Positions 9,601 to 17,452 of a stretch of 64,000 nucleotides of DNA are shown here, in pieces (the stretch's first letter is position 1; every line of letters starts with the position of its first letter). The notes under the pieces were generated by a model. It saw nothing but the letters and a program-made list of their open reading frames with translations. It was not told where the DNA came from and ran no database searches. A program made the translations under genes and the position numbers. The DNA comes from Veillonella denticariosi JCM 15641 (GTDB lineage Bacteria; Bacillota; Negativicutes; Veillonellales; Veillonellaceae). The stretch spans positions 558,001-622,000 of the forward strand of contig NZ_PPDB01000007.1 of the NCBI RefSeq assembly GCF_002959855.1. The letters are read 5' to 3'.

Positions 9601-9812
9601 GATGCACTATACACATTCCCTAAATATGGTTTTTCAGGATGTTCAATTTCTAATTTATCAATGAAAGCCTCTAATACTTCAGTCCCTTTAACTACACATA
9701 ACAGAACAGCATGTTCATCATCTAAAACATAGTTCTTTTCATCCTTAAAATATTTAATCTCATCAATAATAGAGTAATTATAAGGATCATTTGGTAACGG
9801 TACTACATACAT
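6672..9812 (-). CDS. UPF1-like superfamily 1 helicase (AAA_11/AAA_12), N-terminus lost to an in-frame stop
   Basis: 1046 residues from the internal ATG 9812. Helicase motifs in order: Walker A GPPDTGKTT (about residue 277), a long coiled-coil insertion (about 440-640), Walker B IIIDEAGQAS, motif III VGDPKQIEPV, a late motif GTVHTFQGKEAKVV, and NVAFTRTREYIYVIGD. This is the UPF1/Dna2 type of SF1 ATPase acting on DNA or RNA. The frame stays open upstream of ATG 9812 back to a TAG at 9905-9903, and beyond it to an ATG at 10010 with a good RBS. ATG 9812 has no clear RBS. The gene is therefore probably a recently inactivated or N-terminally shortened allele. Low GC, part of the putative defence cluster. 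Confidence 0.82.
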   Translation of the reverse strand: MYVVPLPNDPYNYSIIDEIKYFKDEKNYVLDDEHAVLLCVVKGTEVLEAFIDKLEIEHPEKPYLGNVYSASFIVDAEGYYKEGSLQIAPFIWVIHQMMSQPDVEFKDIKLDGWDEVVKEIEDGFNLPEEKVSLDKAARVINAYIQEHILEPMGVTMFRAGDIYGYCGFKEEEIQLVKADTMPINDLKSSFFLDDLQLVLRHIDTLKDNDKVLSYINSLNQDIEHYDLLKDTEQMRNWYNPKVLPYGRWPSKFNLSFMQQIVVNIAKENPKDIFSVNGPPDTGKTTLLKDIIASNIVERAAKFCESNHVNDIFKKVVGQDGTSFYYDIPSDIAAYGMLVLSSNNKAVENITLELPNNSSVEEGTNGSTLFKPDSSDQQVDLSCFAKDEKYKYVKSSEVYFTFLADRLAESNEQWGLISARLGKKSNINTFMPALNVLSSDMSSIMGIPDTQITFESAKRQFQAQYKLVKTLFAYVTTYEENTQSIQELKFKINQLQEEVVSINEQLSQYDTLDDDLLKLIERKNSIESKLIELNSKRSIIDKIWSATNWSILKAMSNTALLSVIDEATTNLQKVKGQLDALHQLVNERESIINTKEGLLADIKGFDNTLQKIEETQQDILGTLKISTKDSIHCFGDISSKLMSSDEDRAEAHTAFLYVCNYLNECRERLLYDALQLQKAVVMSDAFRKNMQLLSQYWGSLSDRKKLQKNFDLNIIFPALINSLMIAVPVISSTFAAVERFLINCKDKNSLGTIIIDEAGQASPHMLVGALFRAQKAIVVGDPKQIEPVQTVQDLFVEKIGGEGIGKYRSKELSVQSLADAQNPFAGIIKNLDSSESWVGCPLVIHRRCKDPMFTVANELSYGGFMINKTINPKEPIEPCKESCWITYDASNIESTTGKDRYVHVQGQIAFELIQKLRARNTKFKDIFIITPFTSVAYGFKKYMESVSDDIVNWTKEDNKKDWLNDNIGTVHTFQGKEAKVVIYMLGCQSDDSANGAIKWVNANNVNVAFTRTREYIYVIGDAPKWAELNKNLAFAQRYLPVYTLEDF

Positions 9813-10010
9813 AGAAACACGTGAATTTGTTCTTTTCCAATAAGGTTTTATTACAGACTGTTGATAAATAGTAGTTGTATCATTTTCAATAGTAAATAAG
9901 AGCTATTTAATATACTTCTTAGGAATTGCTTTATACTTAGGAACCTCTTTCGGTTGCAAACATTCAAGTGAATACCAATAATTTATAATTTGCTTTGCAG
10001 TATCTCTCAT
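9813..10010 (-). pseudogene. Original N-terminal coding part of the helicase, interrupted by TAG at 9903-9905
   Basis: Reading from ATG 10010 gives 35 codons (MRDTAKQIINYWYSLE... ending KKYIK), then TAG, then 30 more codons in the same frame that run into the annotated helicase. RBS GAGAGGG is 9 bases before this ATG, and a TATAAT (10044-10049) lies 34 bases upstream. That is a complete expression signal for a protein of about 1112 codons. INYWYSLE resembles the usual first segment of this helicase family (recollection). A single-base change to TAG is the simplest explanation; a sequencing error is possible. Confidence 0.72.
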
Positions 10011-10089
10011 CTATATCTACCCTCTCATTAGACTAATGAAAATATTATACAGGTAAAATAAAGAGATTTCATGAAAATCAAATAAAAAG

Positions 10090-10119
10090 AAAACGACCTG
10101 ACAAATATCAAGTCATTTT
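10090..10119 (-). terminator. Terminator of the HEPN-ATPase operon
   Basis: On the minus strand AAAATGACTTGA pairs with TCAGGTCGTTTT (12 positions, with a G-U pair), followed by CTTTTT. It lies 36 bases after the ATPase stop and before the helicase promoter, so the helicase is a separate transcription unit. Confidence 0.7.
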
Positions 10120-10154
10120 AAAGTAAACTATGTTAATAACATTTTTTAGAAAAT

Positions 10155-12248
10155 TTATTCCCAATGACTATCAAAATGCTCAGATGCATGATTATCTGTA
10201 AATATATCTTTTAAAATATTAATAATTATAATTTTATCCTTGCCATTTAACTCTGCCTCCAGATCATCTATTGAATGAGAATTTACATCGAAAAGCTTTT
10301 CAGCTTCACGAAAGTTTCTACACATATTATCAATACAATTAAATTTCTCAAATGTTTCTATAATACGTCGTATTGGATTTAATAAATACTCTGGTTTTGC
10401 CTCTTCATTATCAAATAACCACTTAAGCTCGCGCCATAAAGCCTCATATGCGGTTTTAAAATCCTGTATTTCGTTTGAAATTAATTTGATATCCGTATGT
10501 GTACCATTCTTTATTAAGTGATAAGTACATTTTTTAGATAGATTTTTTTTCCAATAATTGTAACGAATATTCAAATAAAAATGTACATTATGGGTTAAAA
10601 GAAAAATTTGTTTCCCATTATTAGCCCTAATTAACTTTTGTAATTCAGAAATAATAAGGTATTGAGTTGTATCATCATTACTATTCATCGGATCATCAAA
10701 AACAACTACTTGAGGTTTTGATTCAGCTAATACAAGATTTTCTAGATTACTTATAAACCACAAAAATGCCACTATATTTTTTTCACCAGTACTAAGCGAT
10801 TTAATATCGCGAACAACCCCATTATAGTCATGAACTATATAACTACCATTCTGATTATCTGACTCCGCTCTTACTAGAGTAAAAGATTTGTTTCCTAAAC
10901 CTGCTAGTAATCTATTAATAGTATCTGCTGCTATAGTCTCATCTACTGTTTGTTGTTTTAAAAATTTAACATTTTCTTTTGCTTCTTCTAAAGCCCTTTC
11001 TTTCTCTTGAATATAATCATTCTGTCGAGACCACTCAGTCTCTGCAGAGATCAGCTCTTCATTCTTACTTGAATAGCCATATGAATCACATATTTGAAAT
11101 ATTAAATCAGCAAGCAAAACGTTACGTGAATGAATCTTAATCTTCTCAATCTCATTATTTGCAAGATTATTTTCATGATATAACTTTCTATATTCTTCCC
11201 CAAAAACCTCAAAATCATTATTATTATCAGAAATCTCAACTTGATTAACAATCGAAAAGATATTATTCTGTTTCTCTTTCAATTTTGTTTCTAGCACATC
11301 TAAAATACATAATTTATTCTCTCTAATTTTAGATAGTTGTAAATTTAAATCTTTGATTCTCAAATTGAACATTGTCAAAAAACATAACTCATCTATATCA
11401 TTCATGTCTTTAACTTTTATCTTTAAATGTTTAATTTCATTAAGTAAACTTATAATAGCTTGATTAATTTCTTTTACACTATCATTAAAATAATCTCTCA
11501 GTAATGCTTTTCTCTCAGGCAGCAAATCTGCTCCACAAAATAAACAAGTACCTATATTTTCATGCAAAGAAATACCACTTTGTACCCAATTACGTTCAAT
11601 ATCACTATTAAAACTTAATGATGTTGGTTCTATAATATCTACTACTAGTAACTGATTTACAGATTCTATATAGGGAGACAAAGATTCACATGTATATTTA
11701 ACTATGGGTCCCGTTTCAACTATATTTTGATTAATATTGGTTTTTGCTTTATTTAGCTCTGTATCAGATGCTTTCTTGCTTAAGCTAATATCTCTTTTAA
11801 AACCAGTTTTATTATAAGTAACACCAACAAGTTCCGGATGTTCATATTTTAATTTACGAGCACTATCTGAAAAAAATTTATCAAAATCAGCCTTAATGGT
11901 CTTTACCTTTGTATACTGATCATTTAAACCTTTGTATAATCCACTATTCTCATTTCCCAATTCCATTTGTAATTTACTTACAACAGCTTCAGCCTCTTCT
12001 ATCCTAGGTTGTAAAGCAACATTTTCTTTGCCTAAAGCTATTGAATTTAATTGACCTTGTTCCGCAACAATGCGTTCATACCCTTGAAAAATACGAACAT
12101 CATATTCTTCACTATACTGTTCTTCTATACATGTCACTATCGAGGTTTTCCCTGTTCCGTTTTTACCAAATATAAAGTTCTTTGACTTCAAATTTTCAAG
12201 TCTATTTTGTCTAAAGCGATTAGTAGGCAGTTCTATATACTCTATCAT
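10155..12248 (-). CDS. AAA_13-type SMC-like ATPase with CxxC zinc hook
   Basis: 697 residues from ATG 12248 (GGAAG upstream; a GTG at 12260 would sit in the RBS). Walker A FGKNGTGKTS (27-36), a coiled-coil arm broken at its apex by CLFC (C235, C238), a returning coiled coil, ABC signature LSTGEK (485-490), Walker B VVVFDDP (514-520) and LLTH (550-553). This is the Rad50/RloC/PrrC-like AAA_13 family, which couples DNA or damage sensing to an effector. The C-terminal part has R627-x3-E631 and H658, loosely like the R-x3-E...H triad of PrrC/RloC anticodon nucleases, but such residues also occur in AAA_13 proteins of unknown activity. It follows the HEPN gene by 51 bases in one operon. Confidence 0.83.
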   Translation of the reverse strand: MIEYIELPTNRFRQNRLENLKSKNFIFGKNGTGKTSIVTCIEEQYSEEYDVRIFQGYERIVAEQGQLNSIALGKENVALQPRIEEAEAVVSKLQMELGNENSGLYKGLNDQYTKVKTIKADFDKFFSDSARKLKYEHPELVGVTYNKTGFKRDISLSKKASDTELNKAKTNINQNIVETGPIVKYTCESLSPYIESVNQLLVVDIIEPTSLSFNSDIERNWVQSGISLHENIGTCLFCGADLLPERKALLRDYFNDSVKEINQAIISLLNEIKHLKIKVKDMNDIDELCFLTMFNLRIKDLNLQLSKIRENKLCILDVLETKLKEKQNNIFSIVNQVEISDNNNDFEVFGEEYRKLYHENNLANNEIEKIKIHSRNVLLADLIFQICDSYGYSSKNEELISAETEWSRQNDYIQEKERALEEAKENVKFLKQQTVDETIAADTINRLLAGLGNKSFTLVRAESDNQNGSYIVHDYNGVVRDIKSLSTGEKNIVAFLWFISNLENLVLAESKPQVVVFDDPMNSNDDTTQYLIISELQKLIRANNGKQIFLLTHNVHFYLNIRYNYWKKNLSKKCTYHLIKNGTHTDIKLISNEIQDFKTAYEALWRELKWLFDNEEAKPEYLLNPIRRIIETFEKFNCIDNMCRNFREAEKLFDVNSHSIDDLEAELNGKDKIIIINILKDIFTDNHASEHFDSHWE

Positions 12249-12299
12249 TTTATCTTCCACACTTCTTTATAATAGTCAAATCTAAATATCATTACAATT

Positions 12300-13604
12300 T
12301 TAATCGTTCTTATTTTCTAGTTCTGGTATTTTACTAACTATAGCTTCATAAGCAGATCTAGGTAAAATATTTTTCTCTATAAATACCTTCCAAACACCAA
12401 GATCAACAGCCTCAGGATTTATTTTTTCACAAAACTCTAAATAATATTCATCCATTGCAAATGAATTATTAATTTGGTAGTTATCAATAATTGCTAGAAT
12501 TATTTGACTTATTTGCTCTTTGTTAAAATGAATGCTTAACGGAAGAATATAAGAGGAAAATCGATATGCAGCAGAGCTGAAACTATTAGAGGCACTAAAG
12601 ATTTGTATTAACTTTTCTAAAAACTTCGCAATTGGTTCACACTCTAAAAATTTCACTAAGTCCTCATTATCTAGCGACTCTATCCTCTCTTCTGTAGCAA
12701 CTTTAAAAACTTCTTGTCTATAAAAATGTTTTAAACTATGTATTGGTGCATCAGATTGTACATATTGTTTCATTCGAATAATATCTGACTCGGATGCATG
12801 TTCAAGTAATTCAGGAACTTTAAGCAATATCACACAGTGAAAATACATTTGTTTTACCTTTATATCTGTAGGTATTCTAGCCATTTTTTTAAAGAGTTTA
12901 CTTTTAATTAACTGGTAATTCATATTAATAAATACAGATAAAGTTTTTATACATCTTTTTTTTATTTCTGTCTCAACATTTTCACTCACTATATTTGATA
13001 CCAAAATGTTTACAAACTGAATTTTCAAGTTATCTTTCGCACGACCTAAAGGACTATCGTTCAAAAATACCTCTATTCCAGCTTCATCTTTAGGATAATA
13101 TATAGAGTCTAACATCCGTTTAACTCGTTCTAATGCAGCTTTTCCTTGTACAGGTGGCTTTGATAAAACATATTCAATAACATTTCTTAAATGATATCTA
13201 GCAATTTCAGGTGTTGCCTGAAAAGGAGTAATCTCATCAATAAGTGATGGATGCGCACATAGATTTCGATCTTCATTTAATCTTTTTAAATCATTATATT
13301 CAACAGGAGATAATAACGAATAATCATCCTTCATTGTATCTAGTAATTTTCGTTCAAACTCTAGGGTCCCATTTATATTATTATTAATCCTATAATTTTC
13401 TATTTTGTTAAACAAAGCTTTTGCATTCTCATCATCCATTGACAACTCATGTAATTTACCAATAAAATCATATACTAAAGCAATCCATGTTGCTACTATA
13501 CAAGAGCGAAATGCCCCTCCTTTATAGCACTTAATAGCTTCTAAAATATACTTTTTAGAGATTTCATCACGACAAGTTAAATAAAGTTCATCTAAACTTT
13601 TCAT
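12300..13604 (-). CDS. HEPN-domain protein, candidate RNase effector
   Basis: 434 residues from ATG 13604, which has AAGGAG upstream. The N-terminal 150 residues are helical (YILEAIKCYKGGAFRSCIVATWIALVY) and contain RNLCAH (R113-x4-H118), the R-x4-6-H signature of HEPN ribonucleases used in toxin-antitoxin and abortive-infection systems. The C-terminal 280 residues are helical with no recognised domain and may contact the partner ATPase. First gene of the HEPN-ATPase operon, transcribed away from the DUF2075 gene across a 91-base AT-rich gap. Low GC. RNase activity is inferred only from the motif. Confidence 0.72.
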   Translation of the reverse strand: MKSLDELYLTCRDEISKKYILEAIKCYKGGAFRSCIVATWIALVYDFIGKLHELSMDDENAKALFNKIENYRINNNINGTLEFERKLLDTMKDDYSLLSPVEYNDLKRLNEDRNLCAHPSLIDEITPFQATPEIARYHLRNVIEYVLSKPPVQGKAALERVKRMLDSIYYPKDEAGIEVFLNDSPLGRAKDNLKIQFVNILVSNIVSENVETEIKKRCIKTLSVFINMNYQLIKSKLFKKMARIPTDIKVKQMYFHCVILLKVPELLEHASESDIIRMKQYVQSDAPIHSLKHFYRQEVFKVATEERIESLDNEDLVKFLECEPIAKFLEKLIQIFSASNSFSSAAYRFSSYILPLSIHFNKEQISQIILAIIDNYQINNSFAMDEYYLEFCEKINPEAVDLGVWKVFIEKNILPRSAYEAIVSKIPELENKND

Positions 13605-13695
13605 TATAAACTCCTTATACAATACGAATATGATATAATTATATTATTCAACGCCTTTCATGAAAATTCCTTCATCTTTAAATTAGGATTACAAA
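13605..13695. promoter_or_regulatory. Divergent promoter region of the putative defence locus
   Basis: This 91-base gap holds a central GATATAATTATATTA, giving a TATAAT-like -10 on either strand. RBS AAGGAG serves the minus-strand HEPN gene and AGGA the + strand DUF2075 gene. A shared control region would co-regulate the two arms (inference). Confidence 0.5.
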
Positions 13696-15678
13696 ATGAT
13701 TATCTATTCTTCCACAAAACAATCTTTTATCCAAGATTTTGAGCAAGGTGTCTTGGTCAAAAAGTTACATCAATCATTAACAGAAAAATATCGTCGTGTT
13801 GGCGAATCTGAAATTCATTCATGGCAGACTTCATTATCTTATATGGCTAATGTCATGCGTGATTTTGCTATACCTGATTTAGCTGGTGTTGCCATTGAAT
13901 ATATCGTTCCAAACACGCAAAAACGGGTCGACTTTATTATTACCGGATTAGATCAACAGAATAAAGAACATGTAGTCATTGTGGAGTTGAAGCAATGGGG
14001 CGAAGCTTTCAAAGTAACTGATAAAGATAATATTGTATCTACCTATCTCCGTGGTGGACTCCATGAAGTCACACATCCATCCTATCAAGCGTGGTCTTAC
14101 TGTAGTCTCATTGAAAACTTTAATGAAGATGTACAAACTAGACCTATTGAGCTTCATCCATGTGCCTTTTTACATAACTTTGATGAAAGTATTTCACCAG
14201 AATTGCGAGATCCAATTTATCGTGGAATATTAGATATATCTCCAATGTTTACATTAGGGCAAATGGACAGGCTCCGTGATTTTATTAAAACGTATATTCC
14301 AAAGCCTGACACTACAAACATTATGGAATCAATAGAGCATGGTAAATTAAGACCATCTAAAGCTCTGCAAGATTCTATTTTAAGTATGCTACAAGGTAAT
14401 AAAGAGTTTGTACTCATCGATGATCAAAAGGTTGAATTCGAACGCATAAAAAAAGCTGCTCTAGATGCTATTAAGAACAATCAAAAAACTGTATATATTG
14501 TTCGTGGCGGTCCCGGCACTGGTAAAAGTGTTGTAGCAATAAACTTATTGGCAGAATGTATTCATAATGGCTATATGGCTCAATACATTACATCTAATGC
14601 TGCACCACGTAATGTATATAGTACTATGCTACAAAAAGGGTTTAAGAAAACAGAGATTAAAGCATTATTTCAAAGTAGTGGTACATTCCATACGCGCTCT
14701 AAAAATGCACTTCAAATTGCAATTGTTGATGAAGCACATAGATTACGTGAAAAATCTGGAATGTACCAAAATGAAGGTGAAAACCAAATCAAAGAAATTA
14801 TTAATGCATCTCTATTTAGTGTCTTTTTTATTGATCAAAATCAACGTGTCACCTTTAAAGACGCCGGTACTATCGATAAAATATTAAAGTTTAGTACTGA
14901 ACAAAAAGCTATTATATATGAAGGAGCCCTAGAATCTCAATTCCGTTGTAATGGCTCTGACGGCTATTTAGCTTGGTTAGATAATGTCCTCCAAATTGCT
15001 GAAACAGCAAATTATGATGGTTTTGAAGGAGATTATGATTTCAGAATCTATGATAACCCTAATGAAATGTATGATGCTATAAAAGCAAAAAATGAAATAA
15101 ACAATAAATCTCGAGTTCTAGCAGGCTATTGTTGGGATTGGCCTAAGGAAGGTCGAACAACTTCTCTTATAAAAGATATCCAAATACCGGAACATAATTT
15201 TGGAATCAGCTGGAACTTAGGGAATTCTACCACATATGCAATAGATCCAGATTCTATTAATGAAGCGGGCTGTATTCATACCACTCAAGGCCTTGAATTT
15301 GAATACGTAGGTGTTATTATCGGTGATGATCTACGTTATGAAAATGGCAAACTCATCGTAGATATTAATAAACGTGCTAAAACAGATCAGTCTATCAAAG
15401 GTATCAAAAAACTTTTAAAAGAAAACCCTGAAGAAGGACATCGTATTGCAAATGAAATTGTAAAAAATACATACCGTACATTAATGACACGTGGCCAAAA
15501 AGGTTGCTACATCTACTGTACAAATAAAGGATTATCCAATTATTTTAAATTAACCTATAATCATCAATTAAGCTATACTTACGATGAACCTCAAGTTGTT
15601 CTAGCGACACAACCAATGGCCGCCGACAAACCGAATTCTAATATAGATGAACTTCACCCCAAGCCGCATAAGTTATAG
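13696..15678 (+). CDS. PD-(D/E)XK nuclease fused to DUF2075 helicase
   Basis: 660 residues. The N-terminal nuclease-like part has E69, RVDFII (D79) and VIVELKQW (E97-x-K99), the pattern of a PD-(D/E)XK core. From about residue 265 the DUF2075 (Schlafen-like SF1) helicase begins: Walker A GGPGTGKS (271-278), Walker B IAIVDEAH (341-348), and later TTQGLEFEYVGVIIG and a TYRTLMTRGQKG motif. The combination predicts ATP-driven nucleic-acid processing with cleavage. AGGA precedes ATG 13696. A terminator follows. It is divergent from the HEPN-ATPase operon and equally AT-rich, and so probably entered with it. Confidence 0.84.
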   Translation: MIIYSSTKQSFIQDFEQGVLVKKLHQSLTEKYRRVGESEIHSWQTSLSYMANVMRDFAIPDLAGVAIEYIVPNTQKRVDFIITGLDQQNKEHVVIVELKQWGEAFKVTDKDNIVSTYLRGGLHEVTHPSYQAWSYCSLIENFNEDVQTRPIELHPCAFLHNFDESISPELRDPIYRGILDISPMFTLGQMDRLRDFIKTYIPKPDTTNIMESIEHGKLRPSKALQDSILSMLQGNKEFVLIDDQKVEFERIKKAALDAIKNNQKTVYIVRGGPGTGKSVVAINLLAECIHNGYMAQYITSNAAPRNVYSTMLQKGFKKTEIKALFQSSGTFHTRSKNALQIAIVDEAHRLREKSGMYQNEGENQIKEIINASLFSVFFIDQNQRVTFKDAGTIDKILKFSTEQKAIIYEGALESQFRCNGSDGYLAWLDNVLQIAETANYDGFEGDYDFRIYDNPNEMYDAIKAKNEINNKSRVLAGYCWDWPKEGRTTSLIKDIQIPEHNFGISWNLGNSTTYAIDPDSINEAGCIHTTQGLEFEYVGVIIGDDLRYENGKLIVDINKRAKTDQSIKGIKKLLKENPEEGHRIANEIVKNTYRTLMTRGQKGCYIYCTNKGLSNYFKLTYNHQLSYTYDEPQVVLATQPMAADKPNSNIDELHPKPHKL

Positions 15679-15698
15679 TATTCTATACAAACAGAAAT

Positions 15699-15728
15699 CC
15701 AGTAGTGCTATTTCTATAGCACCACTGG
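15699..15728 (+). terminator. Terminator of the DUF2075 gene
   Basis: CCAGTAGTGCT pairs with AGCACCACTGG (one mismatch) around an 8-base loop, followed by a pyrimidine-rich CTCTTATATTT. Confidence 0.7.
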
Positions 15729-15765
15729 CTCTTATATTTAAGAACGAAATCTATATACATTACTA

Positions 15766-16125
15766 TTACTTCTTACCAACCAATCTATAACTCATATCTA
15801 TCAGCATTTTAAGTTTCTCTATATCTTTATATCCTTCAATATCCACCGAGATCCAGTGCTGTTTATTCATATGATACACAGGATAGATTCCGCTTTCACG
15901 AATTAGAGTAGGAATTAAATCAGACTCACATTTAAGTTTTACTACATCCAGCGCTTCATTTGTATCGAGGCCTACCTGCTGTCCACGAATGGTAAAGATT
16001 CCGGCAAACCATTTTTGATTATCTCTACGCCGAATAACTATATACTCAGGATATTTTTCCCATGGATAGTCCACATCACAGATATATTCTTTTTGTATGT
16101 AATGAATTAATTCATTACGATTCAT
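15766..16125 (-). CDS. MmcQ/YjbR-family DNA-binding protein
   Basis: 119 residues, the usual family length. Characteristic features: N-terminal LIHYIQKEY helix, YPWEKYPEYIVIRRRDNQKWFAGIF strand pair, LKCESDLIPTLIRE, the HMNKQHWISVDI turn and a C-terminal helix ending SYRLVGKK. The fold (CyaY-like, double-wing DNA-binding) is known from E. coli YjbR; the cellular role is unknown. Single gene in the AT-rich accessory block, convergent with the DUF2075 unit. RBS AGGTGAG lies upstream of ATG 16125. Confidence 0.85.
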   Translation of the reverse strand: MNRNELIHYIQKEYICDVDYPWEKYPEYIVIRRRDNQKWFAGIFTIRGQQVGLDTNEALDVVKLKCESDLIPTLIRESGIYPVYHMNKQHWISVDIEGYKDIEKLKMLIDMSYRLVGKK

Positions 16126-16295
16126 AATATCTCACCTCGTTTATATAGACTAACTTTAATACATATCTACTCATACAGCATTTATCCTATAATATACCAA
16201 TGTTAAAACAACTTATAATATAATAAAATATAGTATCATATTTTATTTGACTTATAGTAGTACAATATAAGTATAGAAACAAGGAGGTGATACAT

Positions 16296-16520
16296 ATGAG
16301 ATTTACAAAACGTATACTCGTCATGACCTTTTTAGCCGTGACTGCTGCTGTATCTACAGGATTTGCTTACGATTATGTATGCAATGGTTCCCAAACAAGT
16401 TGTAATACTACTACACAATACAACTGCAATAACTCTAGTAATACAACTTGTAACAATAATAACCAAAGCTATTGCAATCCTACATCTAATTACAGAGGAT
16501 GCGGCGGATGTAGAAAATAA
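16296..16520 (+). CDS. Secreted Cys/Asn/Thr-rich repeat peptide
   Basis: 74 residues from ATG 16296 with AAGGAGGTGAT upstream; the GTG at 16287 is part of that RBS. Residues 1-24 are a Sec signal peptide (MRFTKRILV..., cleavage near TGFA-YD). The mature part of about 50 residues is built on Cys at near-regular spacing: C-x6-C-x7-C-x7-C-x7-C-x8-C-x2-C, with Asn after most Cys and almost no charged or hydrophobic residues before the tail RGCGGCRK. It could be a disulfide-linked or metal-binding surface peptide. No named family is recognised. A strong terminator follows 16 bases after the stop, so it is monocistronic. Confidence 0.72.
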   Translation: MRFTKRILVMTFLAVTAAVSTGFAYDYVCNGSQTSCNTTTQYNCNNSSNTTCNNNNQSYCNPTSNYRGCGGCRK

Positions 16521-16536
16521 TATATCGGATACGACA

Positions 16537-16571
16537 AAAGCCTATAGTACTGAATGTGTACTATAGGCTTT
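16537..16571 (+). terminator. Strong terminator of the Cys-rich peptide gene
   Basis: AAAGCCTATAGTAC and GTACTATAGGCTTT are a perfect 14-bp stem around TGAATGT. The U-rich side is symmetrical, so it can also stop minus-strand transcripts. Confidence 0.8.
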
Positions 16572-16598
16572 AATACTTAAAATATATTTCTTATACTA

Positions 16599-16913
16599 TT
16601 ACTCCATAAAGTGTGTATGCTTAACGCGCCAATGTGTCATTTTATTGAACAACCAAAGGCTATAAATGCCAAAAGTAATAAATGTGAAGAACCACCATTT
16701 GATATAGCTGCCAAATAATTGTGCACCGGTGCCATCAAAGTAAAGTCGTTTACCATTAATAATCGTATTACGGCAAATCCAACTTCGGAACATAACCTCC
16801 GCCCAAGGGAATGCAATACCGAAGGTACATACCGTAATCAGAAAGGCTGCCAGAGTATACCCGATATATCCGAGTACAGAGCCTTCAAAGCGAGATTCCA
16901 TTTGTCCTGTCAT
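16599..16913 (-). CDS. DUF898-like small membrane protein
   Basis: 104 residues. GGAGAG lies 7 bases before ATG 16913. Two to three membrane spans: GYTLAAFLITVCTFGIAFPWA (about 17-37) and IKWWFFTFITFGIYSLWLF (about 70-90). Paired F-G-I-x-x-P-W and F-G-I-Y-S-L-W motifs and the connecting NTIINGKRLYFDGTG loop are typical of DUF898 (YjgN-like) proteins, which usually carry several such units. This is a minimal version. Function unknown. It sits at the right edge of the accessory block, beside rplT. Confidence 0.75.
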   Translation of the reverse strand: MTGQMESRFEGSVLGYIGYTLAAFLITVCTFGIAFPWAEVMFRSWICRNTIINGKRLYFDGTGAQLFGSYIKWWFFTFITFGIYSLWLFNKMTHWRVKHTHFME

Positions 16914-17011
16914 AAAATTCTCTCCTCATAAAAATAATTTAACATAATGAATTTATTATACAATATTTAGCTAATTAATGCATCTTATGAATCCCACTTT
17001 CACCATACCAA

Positions 17012-17037
17012 AAAGGACTCTCCAGAGAGAGTCCTTT
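17012..17037 (-). terminator. Terminator of the infC-rpmI-rplT operon
   Basis: Minus strand AAAGGACTCTC, loop TCTG, GAGAGTCCTTT then TTTGG: an 11-bp perfect stem, 19 bases beyond the rplT stop. Confidence 0.85.
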
Positions 17038-17055
17038 ATATATCTTGTGTTGCTA

Positions 17056-17406
17056 TTAAGCGTTTTTAGCTACGTCAACAAGTTTAGCGAATGCTGCTGC
17101 ATCGTTAACTGCAAGGTCAGCCAACATTTTACGGTTCACTTCAACGCCTGCTTTAGTCAAACCGGCGATGAAACGGCTGTAAGTTGTGCCGTTAATGCGA
17201 GCCGCTGCGTTGATACGAGCGATCCACAATTGACGGAATTCGCGTTTTTTCGCACGACGGTCACGACGAGCGTAGTACAACGCTTTCATTACTGTTTCGT
17301 TTGCTTTTTTGAACAAACGGGAACGTGTACCGCGGTAACCTTTCGCTAATTTTAAAATCTTCTTATGACGTGCATGAGCTGTAACGCCCTTTTTCACTCT
17401 TGCCAT
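17056..17406 (-). CDS. rplT: 50S ribosomal protein L20
   Basis: 116 residues, normal length. Starts [19 protein letters not shown] and contains [15 protein letters not shown], characteristic of L20, which binds 23S rRNA early in 50S assembly. In Firmicutes it also represses its own operon through the infC leader. Third gene of infC-rpmI-rplT. AGGAGG precedes the ATG. Confidence 0.98.
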   Translation of the reverse strand: MARVKKGVTAHARHKKILKLAKGYRGTRSRLFKKANETVMKALYYARRDRRAKKREFRQLWIARINAAARINGTTYSRFIAGLTKAGVEVNRKMLADLAVNDAAAFAKLVDVAKNA

Positions 17407-17452
17407 TGTATATTCCTCCTAAATTACGATATGATCGATTAACTGTTAACGA

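Noticed and set aside
6672-15678. Insertion sequence or prophage carrying the defence genes
   Set aside because: I saw no transposase, integrase, terminal repeats or flanking tRNA; only AT-richness suggests transfer.
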